64,000 nt of DNA, from positions 248,001 to 312,000 of the forward strand of contig CBDAQC010000006.1 in NCBI GenBank assembly GCA_965198915.1, written 5' to 3'. Shown here in pieces: positions 56,619 through 64,000 of the stretch. The first letter of the stretch is position 1; each line of letters starts with the position of its first letter. Origin of the DNA: BOG-908 sp965198915 (GTDB taxonomy: Bacteria > Pseudomonadota > Alphaproteobacteria > Acetobacterales > Acetobacteraceae). The translations under genes and the position numbers were made by a program. Below the pieces are notes generated by a model. It saw nothing but the letters and a program-made list of their open reading frames with translations, did no database searches and was not told the DNA's origin.

Positions 56619-57581
56619 TTGAACGCAGCCGACAGCGTAGCCCGCACCATCGACCTGGAGCGGCAAGGCCTGGCGGCCCTGGCGTCCGCCCTTCCCGGCG
56701 GCCTGGCGGACGCGTTCGCGCGCGCGGCGGCAATCATCGGCGCGGCGACAGGCACCGTCATCGTCAGCGGCATGGGCAAGTCCGGCCATGTCGGGCGCAA
56801 GATCGCGGCCACGCTGGCCTCGACCGGCACCCCCAGCCATTTCGTGCATCCCGCGGAAGCCAGCCACGGCGATCTGGGCGTGATACGGCAGAGCGACGTG
56901 GTGCTGGCCTTGTCATGGTCCGGCGAGACGGCGGAATTGGCCGACATCGTTGCCTACACCAGGCGTTTTTCGGTGCCACTGGTGGCGATCACGTCCCGCG
57001 CGGAGAGTGCGCTGGGTGCGGCCGCCGATGTCTGCCTGGCGCTGCCGGTGAGCCAGGAGGCGTGTCCGAACGGCCTGGCGCCCACCACGTCCACGACGAT
57101 GCAGCTTGTGGCGGGTGACGCGCTGGCGATCCTGCTGCTGGAACAGCGCGGGTTTTCCGCCGGCGATTTCGGCCGCTTCCATCCCGGCGGCAAGCTGGGC
57201 GCGCAATTGCTGCAGGTCAGCGCGCTGATGCATACCGGCGACGCGCTGCCGACGATTTCCGAAGATGCCATGCTGGCCGAAGGGATTGTCGAGATGACGT
57301 CCAAGCGGTTCGGCATCGCCGGCGTGGTGGATGCGGACGGAAAGCTGGTGGGCGCGCTGACGGATGGCGATTTGCGCCGCGCGTTCCGCGCCGGTTTCGT
57401 GGACCGCAAGGTGCGCGACGCGATGGGCCGGCGGCCCTACACCCTGCCGCCGGAGGCTTTGGCTGGCGCGGCGCTGGCGCTGATGAACGAGGCGCGTATC
57501 ACCTGTGTGTTCGTGGTGCAGGGCGCCCGGCCGGTGGGGCTGGTGCACATACATGATTTGTTGCGCGCGGGGATCGTCTAG
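56619..57581 (+). CDS. kdsD: Arabinose-5-phosphate isomerase
   Basis: 320 residues from TTG 56619, with GGAGG nine bases upstream. It turns ribulose-5-phosphate into arabinose-5-phosphate, the precursor used by KdsA. An N-terminal SIS domain (about 30-170: VIVSGMGKSGHVGRKIAATLASTGTPSHFVHPAEASHGDLG, then LSWSGET) is followed by a CBS pair (about 205-318: DALPTISEDAMLAEGIVEMTSKRFGIAGVVD and VGALTDGDLRRAF). It completes the kdsA-kdsB-kdsD set. The KpsF/GutQ subfamily name is a fair alternative. Confidence 0.93.
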   Translation: MNAADSVARTIDLERQGLAALASALPGGLADAFARAAAIIGAATGTVIVSGMGKSGHVGRKIAATLASTGTPSHFVHPAEASHGDLGVIRQSDVVLALSWSGETAELADIVAYTRRFSVPLVAITSRAESALGAAADVCLALPVSQEACPNGLAPTTSTTMQLVAGDALAILLLEQRGFSAGDFGRFHPGGKLGAQLLQVSALMHTGDALPTISEDAMLAEGIVEMTSKRFGIAGVVDADGKLVGALTDGDLRRAFRAGFVDRKVRDAMGRRPYTLPPEALAGAALALMNEARITCVFVVQGARPVGLVHIHDLLRAGIV

Positions 57582-57602
57582 GTTGCACCGCTGCTGCCGG
57601 CT

Positions 57603-58052
57603 TCATTTTGCTTTGGGCTGCCACAATTCGATTTTGGTGCCGTCCGGATCGAGTATCCACGCGAACTTGCCGAAGGGATCGGTGTCGTCACGCTTGAGGA
57701 TGGGAACGCCCTTTTTCTGCAGGCGGGCAACGTATGCGCCGAGATCGTCCACCGCGAAGCCGACCATGAAGTCCCGCGTCGAGGGTGCGACCTCCTCCGA
57801 GTTCGTGGGCATCGCGTTCCAGAGGGCGATCGGCGGGTGGCCCGGCGCGTCATAGGCCATCTTGGCGCCACCCCAGGGTTCCAGCGGGATGCCGAGCACA
57901 TCGCGGTACCACGCGGCGAGCGCCTTGGGGTCCTTGCTCGTGACGAACACGCCCGCCAAACCGGTGATGTGGCCGGGCGCCTGGGCAGACGCGACGGCCG
58001 GCGTCAGGGTAGCCGCCAGGATGAGTGCCGCGCAGATGCTTCTGATGCCCAT
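57603..58052 (-). CDS. Exported single-domain VOC (glyoxalase-fold) protein
   Basis: 149 residues. A signal peptide (MGIRSICAALILAATLTPAVASA) precedes one VOC module (about 30-145: GLAGVFVTSKDPKALAAWYRDVLGIPL, VDDLGAYVARLQKKGVPIL, WILDPDGTKIELWQP). Exported VOC proteins are unusual, as most are cytosolic. ATG 58052 gives the signal; a longer frame to 58166 is less likely. It is convergent with kdsD (21 bases between stops). Function unknown. Confidence 0.85.
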   Translation of the reverse strand: MGIRSICAALILAATLTPAVASAQAPGHITGLAGVFVTSKDPKALAAWYRDVLGIPLEPWGGAKMAYDAPGHPPIALWNAMPTNSEEVAPSTRDFMVGFAVDDLGAYVARLQKKGVPILKRDDTDPFGKFAWILDPDGTKIELWQPKAK

Positions 58053-58176
58053 GTCGTCCGATCTCCCAACAGGAATGCCCGGCATGATCCGTTGTCCAGA
58101 CGAACAGGTTACGTGCGCACCGATGGCATGAGCAAGCATGGCTGTTTGCCGAGGATGCGCGGTCATTGTCGCGCCG

Positions 58177-58590
58177 TCAGGGAATCTTCCGCGTCGCCGC
58201 TCCCACCACGCGCCGCGCGGCTTTCTCCGCGATGCCGGAGATCCCTTCGCGCCGTTCCAGCTCCGCCCAGACTTCGGAGGGATGCACGTCGGCGGACACC
58301 CAAAGCACCAGCAGGTGGTAGAGCACGTCGGCCGACTCGGCCACCAACGCCTCGCTGTTGCCGGCCACCGCCTCGATCAGGCATTCGACCGCTTCCTCGC
58401 CGAATTTCTGCGCGACTTTGGCGACGCCGCGGGACAGCAGGCGGGCGGAGTGGCTGACCGCCGGGTCCGCGTCTCGGCGGGCCTGCACCACCTCCCACAG
58501 CCGGTCCAGCACGGCCGGCGAGGTGCCGGTTGCGGCGGGTGCAGCGGGACGGTCAGGGCGCTTGCTGGGCTTTGCTGCCTTTTTTGCCAC
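58177..58590 (-). CDS. hisE: Phosphoribosyl-ATP pyrophosphatase
   Basis: 137 residues from GTG 58590. The second step of histidine synthesis. A Lys/Pro/Ala-rich N-terminus (VAKKAAKPSKRPDRPAAP) precedes the MazG-like helical core: DPAVSHSARLLSRGVAKVAQKFGEEAVECLIEAVAG and LVAESADVLYHLLVLWVSADV, with the Glu/Asp metal ligands in place. Usual HisE is about 107 residues; the extra basic stretch accounts for the difference. hisF lies upstream on the same strand with a decayed element E arm between. Confidence 0.93.
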   Translation of the reverse strand: MAKKAAKPSKRPDRPAAPAATGTSPAVLDRLWEVVQARRDADPAVSHSARLLSRGVAKVAQKFGEEAVECLIEAVAGNSEALVAESADVLYHLLVLWVSADVHPSEVWAELERREGISGIAEKAARRVVGAATRKIP

Positions 58591-58614
58591 GTGCGGTCGG
58601 TCTCCTGGAGTGAG

Positions 58615-58660
58615 GGGTAGCAAGGCCTTCTTTTCGCGAAAAACAGAAGCAAAAAACGTC
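58615..58660. repeat. Intergenic element E, copy 15 (decayed left arm)
   Basis: A left arm read on the plus strand (GCAAGGCCTTC, TTTTCGCGAAAAA, CAGAAGCAAAAAAC) between hisF and hisE. No right arm; the GC-rich sequence after it (58661-58775) shows nothing recognisable. Confidence 0.65.
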
Positions 58661-58775
58661 CGGCCAAAACCGTGCGGCCCGGGGCGCTTCCAGCGCCGGA
58701 ACGTCTCTCAAACACACAAGGTGCCGATATGGCGCCGGGCGGCGGGGTTTCCGGCAGAGCGGCGCGCTTGCTGGC

Positions 58776-59531
<756 letters not shown>

Positions 59532-59662
59532 GAGCGCGGCTGTAGCTGTCCGGACGTGGCGGGCATTGGCAATTCCTGGGGCCGCCCTGCTTAGCTTCCG
59601 GCGCGTCCGCCCGTCCACAGCCGCCCGGCGGCGTGGCCCTTGTCCGCCGGTCGTGACACACG

Positions 59663-59685
59663 TATCCTAGTAGGCAAGTAGGATA
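59663..59685 (+). promoter_or_regulatory. Perfect inverted repeat upstream of the YeiH-family gene
   Basis: TATCCTA (59663-59669) and TAGGATA (59679-59685) are perfect inverted copies with a nine-base spacer, ending ten bases before the ATG at 59695. AT-rich for this genome and placed where a repressor would block transcription or ribosome entry. The gap also serves the divergent hisF. Confidence 0.5.
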
Positions 59686-59694
59686 GGGACATAC

Positions 59695-61080
59695 ATGCAG
59701 GACATCGCCCCCGCCGTCTCCCTGCCGGTCGGCGCCACGCGGCCGCGGCGCAGCGACGACGTCTGGGCGGTGCTTGCCGGGCTGGGTCTGGTGGTGGCCG
59801 CCATCGTGCTCACGCTGGCCGGCCCCGGCTTCGCCTGGATCGCCGTCACCCCGCCGAAATGGACGCAGGCCAGCGAGCTTGCCAGCCACTTCGCCGCCGC
59901 CTGGCCGCGCTACGTCGCACAGTTCGTGCTGTGGTCGGCGATCGTCGGCATCGCGCTGCAGGCGCTGGGCTACCGTGCCGCCCGCACCCTGCCCGCCTTC
60001 GCGCTGATCTACGCGCTGTGCATCGTGATCTTCGTTGCCGGCCAGTGGGCCAGCGCCGTCAAATACAATCTGGAACCGCCGCTGCTGGCGCTGGCCGCCG
60101 GGCTGATCCTGGCCAATCTGCGCATCCTGCCGGCGGCCCTGGATGACGGGTTCCGCGTCGAGTTCTACATCAAGCTGGGCGTGGTTCTGCTCGGCGCCAC
60201 GCTGCCGCTCAGCCTGATCGCCTGGGCCGGGCCGGTGGCGCTGCTGCAGGCCTTCATCGTCTCGCTCGTCACCTTCGCGGTGATCTACGCCGCCGCCCGC
60301 GCGCTGGGGATCGACCAGCGCTTCGCCGCCGTGCTGGGCGCCGGCGGGGCGGTGTGCGGCGTCTCGGCCGCCATCGCCATCTCGGCGGCGGTGGGCGCGC
60401 GCCGGCAGGACGCGGCGACCGTCATCTCCATCGTGGTGCTGTGGGCCATCGTGATGATCTTTGCCCTGCCCTACGCCGCGGGCGCGCTGGGCCTGCCGGC
60501 GGGCGTGGGCGGCGCGTGGATCGGCACGTCGGAGTTCGCGGACGCGGCAGGCTTCGCCGCCGCCCAGGCCTATGGCGGCATGGCGGCCCACCTGCCCGGC
60601 GCCCCGCCGGGAGCCGCCGAACAATCCGTGGCCGCCTTCACGCTGATGAAGGTGATCGGCCGGGACATGTGGATCGGCATCTGGGCGCTGGTGCTGTCCT
60701 TCATCGCCACCACGCGCTGGAACGACACCGGCATCGACAACCGTGCCGGCGCCGGCGAGATCTGGCGCCGCTTCCCCAAATTCGTGTTGGGCTTCCTGGC
60801 CGCCTCCGTGCTGATCACGCTGGTGGCCCAGCACGCCGGCCAGGCGGCGTTCACCAAGACGCTCACGCCGGCGCTGGTCACGCCGATCAAGAACCTGCGG
60901 AGCTGGGCATTCGAGTTCGGCTTCCTCAGCATCGGCCTGACCACCCGCGGACGGGACCTGGCGGGGATCGCCGGCCGGCCGCTGGCCGCCTTCACCGTGG
61001 GCGTCGCCGTCAACGTGGCGCTCGGGCTGGCGCTGTCCGCCTGGCTGTTCCGCGGCTACTGGGCGCAGTTGGGGCAGTGA
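59695..61080 (+). CDS. YeiH-family (UPF0324) putative sulfate exporter
   Basis: 461 residues, about 10-12 membrane segments. The family is recognised by KLGVVLLGATLPLSLI, GAGGAVCGVSAAIAISAAVGA, VWAVLAGLGLVV and RSWAFEFGFLSIGLTTRG. Members are proposed to export sulfate or related anions; in some bacteria they clear sulfate from sulfonate breakdown. The long insert (residues about 260-320) fits this branch. The 67-residue Cys/His protein starts in a GTGA overlap with its stop. A perfect inverted repeat lies just before the ATG. Confidence 0.9.
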   Translation: MQDIAPAVSLPVGATRPRRSDDVWAVLAGLGLVVAAIVLTLAGPGFAWIAVTPPKWTQASELASHFAAAWPRYVAQFVLWSAIVGIALQALGYRAARTLPAFALIYALCIVIFVAGQWASAVKYNLEPPLLALAAGLILANLRILPAALDDGFRVEFYIKLGVVLLGATLPLSLIAWAGPVALLQAFIVSLVTFAVIYAAARALGIDQRFAAVLGAGGAVCGVSAAIAISAAVGARRQDAATVISIVVLWAIVMIFALPYAAGALGLPAGVGGAWIGTSEFADAAGFAAAQAYGGMAAHLPGAPPGAAEQSVAAFTLMKVIGRDMWIGIWALVLSFIATTRWNDTGIDNRAGAGEIWRRFPKFVLGFLAASVLITLVAQHAGQAAFTKTLTPALVTPIKNLRSWAFEFGFLSIGLTTRGRDLAGIAGRPLAAFTVGVAVNVALGLALSAWLFRGYWAQLGQ

Positions 61081-61280
61081 CGGAGCCCTGCTGCGCCACC
61101 TGCCGCGCGTTCGATGCGGACCCGGCGCGGCTAGAGGACAGCCTGCGGGGGGTGGCTTCGCTAAGCTCCGGGCATGGCGCTTCGCGGGCGCAGGATGGCG
61201 TCTGCTTGCGGCATCAGCGGCTTGTCACGGAGCGGGCTGGGTGCGGACAGCACGCAAGGAAGGAAGACCTTCTTTTTTGA
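61077..61280 (+). CDS. 67-residue Cys/His-rich protein coupled to the YeiH gene
   Basis: GTG 61077 overlaps the YeiH stop by four bases. The protein reads (M)TEPCCATCRAFDADPARLED, then a GVCLRH motif and an AGCGQH motif: a CC-x2-C near the start and C-x3-H and C-x2-H pairs near the end, typical of a small zinc-binding fold. The last residues, KEDLLF, and the TGA come from element E copy 16. Coupled translation, Cys/His pattern and absence of other good frames support it being real. Function unknown; possibly a partner or regulator of the exporter. Confidence 0.65.
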   Translation: MTEPCCATCRAFDADPARLEDSLRGVASLSSGHGASRAQDGVCLRHQRLVTERAGCGQHARKEDLLF

Positions 61281-61397
61281 AAAAAAGAAGCAAAAAACTT
61301 TTGGTCCCTGTCGGCGGCTGCTGAAACACGCGCCGTCAGGGAGCGAAAGTTTTTTGGTTCTTTTTTTCAAAAAAGAACTGCTTTCTTGCTTTCTTCC
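61253..61397. repeat. Intergenic element E, copy 16 (short-interior type)
   Basis: Two-armed copy of about 140 bp. The interior TCCCTGTCGGCGGC matches copy 13 (49905). The left arm has the CTTC/GAAG stem and holds the stop of the 67-residue protein. The right arm has the GTTC/GAAC stem. Confidence 0.9.
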
Positions 61398-61480
61398 AAT
61401 AACGTGACCAACCGGAACGCCCATGCACAGAACACCCACCCCGCCCGCGAGTTGAAGGCCCCGACGACAGGAGCCCGGGC

Positions 61481-61951
61481 ATGGACATCACCCTGAAGGT
61501 GAACGGATACGAGCACGCGCTCGCGGTGGATGTGCGCACCACGCTGCTGGACGTGCTGCGCGAGCGCATGGGCCTGACCGGCACCAAGAAGGGCTGCGAT
61601 CAGGGCCAGTGCGGCGCCTGCACCGTGCTGATGGACGGGCGGCGCGTGCTCGCCTGCTTCACCCTGGCGGTGGCGGCACAGGAGGCGGAGATCACCACGA
61701 TCGAGGGTCTGGCCGGCGAGGACGCGCCTCTGCACCCGATGCAGCAGGCGTTCCTGGACCACGACGCCTACCAGTGCGGCTACTGCACGCCGGGCCAGAT
61801 ACTCTCCGCCATCGCCTGCGTCACCGAAGGCCATGCCGGCAGCGACGACGAGATACGCGACTTCATGAGCGGCAATCTGTGCCGCTGCGCCGCCTACCCG
61901 AAGATATTGGCCGCGGTGAACCAGGCCAGGCGCGCGATGGAGCCCGCCTGA
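61481..61951 (+). CDS. 2Fe-2S subunit of a molybdo-flavoprotein dehydrogenase (XdhA/PaoA-like)
   Basis: 156 residues. A plant-type ferredoxin domain (KGCDQGQCGACTVL with a further Cys in LACFTLA) and a second helical 2Fe-2S domain (YQCGYCTPGQILSA, GNLCRCAAYPKI) give the two clusters typical of the xanthine dehydrogenase family small subunit. It carries electrons from the molybdenum centre to FAD. No Tat signal is present, so the complex would be cytosolic, unlike PaoABC. An AGGAG lies seven bases before the ATG. It heads a three-gene operon ordered small-medium-large. Confidence 0.94.
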   Translation: MDITLKVNGYEHALAVDVRTTLLDVLRERMGLTGTKKGCDQGQCGACTVLMDGRRVLACFTLAVAAQEAEITTIEGLAGEDAPLHPMQQAFLDHDAYQCGYCTPGQILSAIACVTEGHAGSDDEIRDFMSGNLCRCAAYPKILAAVNQARRAMEPA

Positions 61952-61952
61952 C

Positions 61953-62945
61953 ATGAACCCGTTCCACTACCAGCGCGTGGGCGCGCTGTCCGAGGCGGTC
62001 CTGGCCGGCGCCCAGCCGGGCGCGCAGTTCCTGGCCGGCGGCACCGTGCTGCTGGACCTGATGAAACTGGGCACGATGCAGCCGGCAACCCTGGTGCAGA
62101 TCGGCGATTTGCGGCGCGCGTACGGGGCGATCACCGCCGATGCGGACGGCCTGCACATAGGCGGCCTGGCCCGCATGTCCGAACTGGGTGACAGCGCGGA
62201 CGCGCTGCTTGACTGGCCGGCGGTGGCGCAGGCGATACGCGCGGCCGCCAGCGCGCAACTGCGCAACATGGCCAGCATCGCCGGCACCATCCTGCAGCGC
62301 ACCCGCTGTTCCTACTTTCGGGACCCGAGCTGGCAGGCCTGCAACAAGCGCGAGCCCGGCACCGGCTGCGCCGCGATCGGCGGGTCCAACCGCCTGCAGG
62401 CCGTGCTGGGCACCAGCGAGGCGTGCATCGCCAGCTACCCCGGCGACCTGGCCAACGTCCTGGCCGCCTTCAGCGCGCGCGTGGACTTGGCCGGCCCCGA
62501 GGGCAGCCGCACCCTGCCGATCGAGGACCTGCACCGCTTGCCGGGCGACCGGCCGGACATCGAGACCAATTTGCGTCCGGGCGAGGTGATCACCGCCATA
62601 CACGTGCCCCGCGCCCCCTGGGCCAGGCGCTCGCTGTATCTGAAGGTGCGGGACCGCGACTCGTACGCCTTCGCTCTGGCGTCCGCCGCAGTGGGGCTGG
62701 ACATGGAGGGTGGCACGATACGCGAGGCGCGCATCGGGCTGGGCGGTGTGGCCACCAAGCCGTGGCGGGCGCACGCGGCGGAGGCGGCGCTGGCCGGCCA
62801 GGCGCTGACGGAGGCGGCCGCCGAACGCGCCGCACAGGCGGCGTTCGCCGATGCGCGTGTGGACACCGAGAACGCCTACAAGCCGGAGCTCGGCCGCCGC
62901 ACGCTGGTGCGTGCGCTGCTGGCCGCCGCCGAACTGGAGAACTGA
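61953..62945 (+). CDS. FAD subunit of the molybdo-flavoprotein dehydrogenase
   Basis: 330 residues. The FAD-binding medium subunit of the xanthine dehydrogenase family: FLAGGTVLLDLMKLGTMQP, NMASIAGTILQRTRCSYFRDPSWQACNKREPGTGCAAI (with a CxxxxxxxxxC-type insert as in PaoB/HbaC-like subunits), and a C-terminal FAD-domain helix set (FALASAAVGLDMEGG). The Cys-containing insert often binds an additional 4Fe-4S cluster in this branch. ATG 61953 begins two bases after the small-subunit stop. Confidence 0.93.
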   Translation: MNPFHYQRVGALSEAVLAGAQPGAQFLAGGTVLLDLMKLGTMQPATLVQIGDLRRAYGAITADADGLHIGGLARMSELGDSADALLDWPAVAQAIRAAASAQLRNMASIAGTILQRTRCSYFRDPSWQACNKREPGTGCAAIGGSNRLQAVLGTSEACIASYPGDLANVLAAFSARVDLAGPEGSRTLPIEDLHRLPGDRPDIETNLRPGEVITAIHVPRAPWARRSLYLKVRDRDSYAFALASAAVGLDMEGGTIREARIGLGGVATKPWRAHAAEAALAGQALTEAAAERAAQAAFADARVDTENAYKPELGRRTLVRALLAAAELEN

Positions 62946-62949
62946 GATC

Positions 62950-64000
62950 ATGCCCGACGATTCCGCCTGGGCCCGCATCGGCGACCCGGTGCCCCGCATC
63001 GAGGGCCGCGCGAAGGTCACCGGCCGCGCGCTGTATGCGGCCGACGAGGCGGTGGCCAACCCGGCCTTCGCCTGCCTGGTCACCAGCACGGTCGCGCGCG
63101 GCACCATACGCGGCTTCGACCTGGCGCAGGCCCGCGCGGTGCCGGGCGTGCTGGACATCCTGACGCATGAGAACGTGGGCAAGGACGCCGATCCGCCGCC
63201 GCCGCACGGGCCGGGCGGGGAGACGACCACGATGCAGACGCCGCAGATCTGGCATGCCGGCCAGATCATCGGCGTGGTGGTGGCCGACACCTACGAGGCG
63301 GCGCGCGAAGCCGCCCGCAAGGTGCGCGTGGACTACGCCGAGGAAGCGCCCGCCGCCACTTTCGGCAGCGACGGTGCCAAGACCGAACAGCGCGAGCCCG
63401 GCGAACACAAGGATTTCGCGGTGGGCGACTTCAAGAACGCCTACGCGCTGGCGCCGGTGACGGTGGACGAGCGTTACGGCACGCCCACCCAGCATCACAA
63501 CCCGATCGAGCTGTTCAGCACCACGGCCGCCTGGCACGACGGCAGCCTGACGTTGTATGAGCCCAGCCAGTTCGTCTACGGCCTGCGCGGCGCGGTGGCC
63601 AAGCAGCTGCACATGGACCCCAAGCAGATACGCGTGGTGGCCCGTCACGTGGGCGGCGCGTTCGGCTCGAAGGGGATACCGTCGTCCCGCAGCGCGTGGA
63701 TCGCGGTCGCCGCCCGCCGGCTCAGCCGCCCGGTGAAGTTCGTGGCCAGCCGCGGCGAATGCTACACGATCGGCACCTACCGCGCGGAGACGCAGCACCA
63801 TGTGCAGCTCGCCGCCGAGCGTTCCGGCCGGCTAGTGGCGCTGCGCCACGAGGGCTGGGAGGTGACGTCCCGCCCGTCGGACTACAACGTGTCCGGCACC
63901 GAGACGACGGCGCGGATGTATGCCTGCCCGAACATCCTGACCAAGGTGAACGTGGTCCATACCGACCGCGGCACGCCCGGTTTCATGCGCGCCCCGCCGG
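62950..64000 (+). CDS. Molybdenum-cofactor subunit of the dehydrogenase (partial)
   Basis: The first 350 residues of the large subunit; the gene runs off the window. Seen are DPVPRIEGRAKVTGRALYAAD, HAGQIIGVVVADTYEAAREAARKV, THHNPIELF-type substrate region (PTQHHNPIEL) and VVARHVGGAFGSKG, the start of the molybdopterin-binding half. The large subunit holds the Mo-cytosine-dinucleotide or molybdopterin cofactor and does the hydroxylation. The missing C-terminal half (Glu active site) decides aldehyde, xanthine, or other substrate, so the reaction stays open. Confidence 0.93.
   Translation, partial: MPDDSAWARIGDPVPRIEGRAKVTGRALYAADEAVANPAFACLVTSTVARGTIRGFDLAQARAVPGVLDILTHENVGKDADPPPPHGPGGETTTMQTPQIWHAGQIIGVVVADTYEAAREAARKVRVDYAEEAPAATFGSDGAKTEQREPGEHKDFAVGDFKNAYALAPVTVDERYGTPTQHHNPIELFSTTAAWHDGSLTLYEPSQFVYGLRGAVAKQLHMDPKQIRVVARHVGGAFGSKGIPSSRSAWIAVAARRLSRPVKFVASRGECYTIGTYRAETQHHVQLAAERSGRLVALRHEGWEVTSRPSDYNVSGTETTARMYACPNILTKVNVVHTDRGTPGFMRAPP

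Overview
The window is high-GC (about 70 % in coding DNA), densely packed chromosomal DNA. It most resembles an alphaproteobacterium of the Acetobacteraceae/Rhodospirillales. This rests on the argH-lptM arrangement with a divergent tlpA, a HWE-type histidine kinase, Kdo synthesis genes, PQQ- and GMC-type oxidation genes, and a xanthine-dehydrogenase-type molybdo-hydroxylase. It is core and metabolic chromosome. I see no rRNA, tRNA, CRISPR array, phage or transposase.

Layout. 1-8.2 kb: an exported PQQ-like propeller, an AI-2E-type permease, a block of envelope/stress genes (PDZ protein, YidB-like, GlsB/YeaQ-like, YsnF-like) and a three-PAS LuxR-type regulator. 8.3-16.5 kb: a luciferase-like oxidoreductase, a PabB-PabC fusion (folate pathway), a drug-type MFS pump, a photolyase/cryptochrome-like FAD protein with an odd domain order, an SDR and a saccharopine-dehydrogenase-like enzyme. 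16.8-20.3 kb: dnaN, lptM, argH and divergent tlpA. 20.3-24 kb: an NlpC/P60 hydrolase with a partner lipoprotein, a CBS protein, and an XRE-cupin regulator divergent from a POT transporter. 24-38 kb: parE-murQ, a phosphoesterase/lipid-kinase pair, glutamate-type dehydrogenase, esterase, ampG, rlpA, yihY and a PLP decarboxylase. MurQ and AmpG point to muropeptide recycling. 38-51 kb: PAP2 phosphatase, a TPR / six-hairpin / glycosyltransferase cluster, an aldo-keto reductase, a tightly overlapping GMC-DoxX-cupin-SMP30-VOC operon, and an ABC importer with a fused double permease. 51-64 kb: a three-gene two-component cluster, kdsA-kdsB-kdsD, a VOC protein, hisF-hisE, a YeiH exporter with a newly noticed 67-residue partner, and the start of a three-subunit molybdo-flavoprotein operon cut by the window edge.

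The most striking feature is not a gene. About sixteen copies of an AT-rich, palindromic intergenic element (called family E here) lie roughly one per 4 kb. A full copy is about 140-185 bp. It has two inverted arms of about 47 bp, each with its own small hairpin, around a GC-rich nested inverted repeat. Stem bases differ between copies but stay paired, so the fold appears to be under selection. Copies supply stop codons and C-terminal tails to four genes and the apparent TTG start of kdsB. Two copies are split by short inserts that carry a gene. A second, GC-rich family (R2, three copies) also shows a compensatory stem change.

All functions are from reading the sequence without database searches. 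Coordinates of repeat boundaries are good to a few bases.
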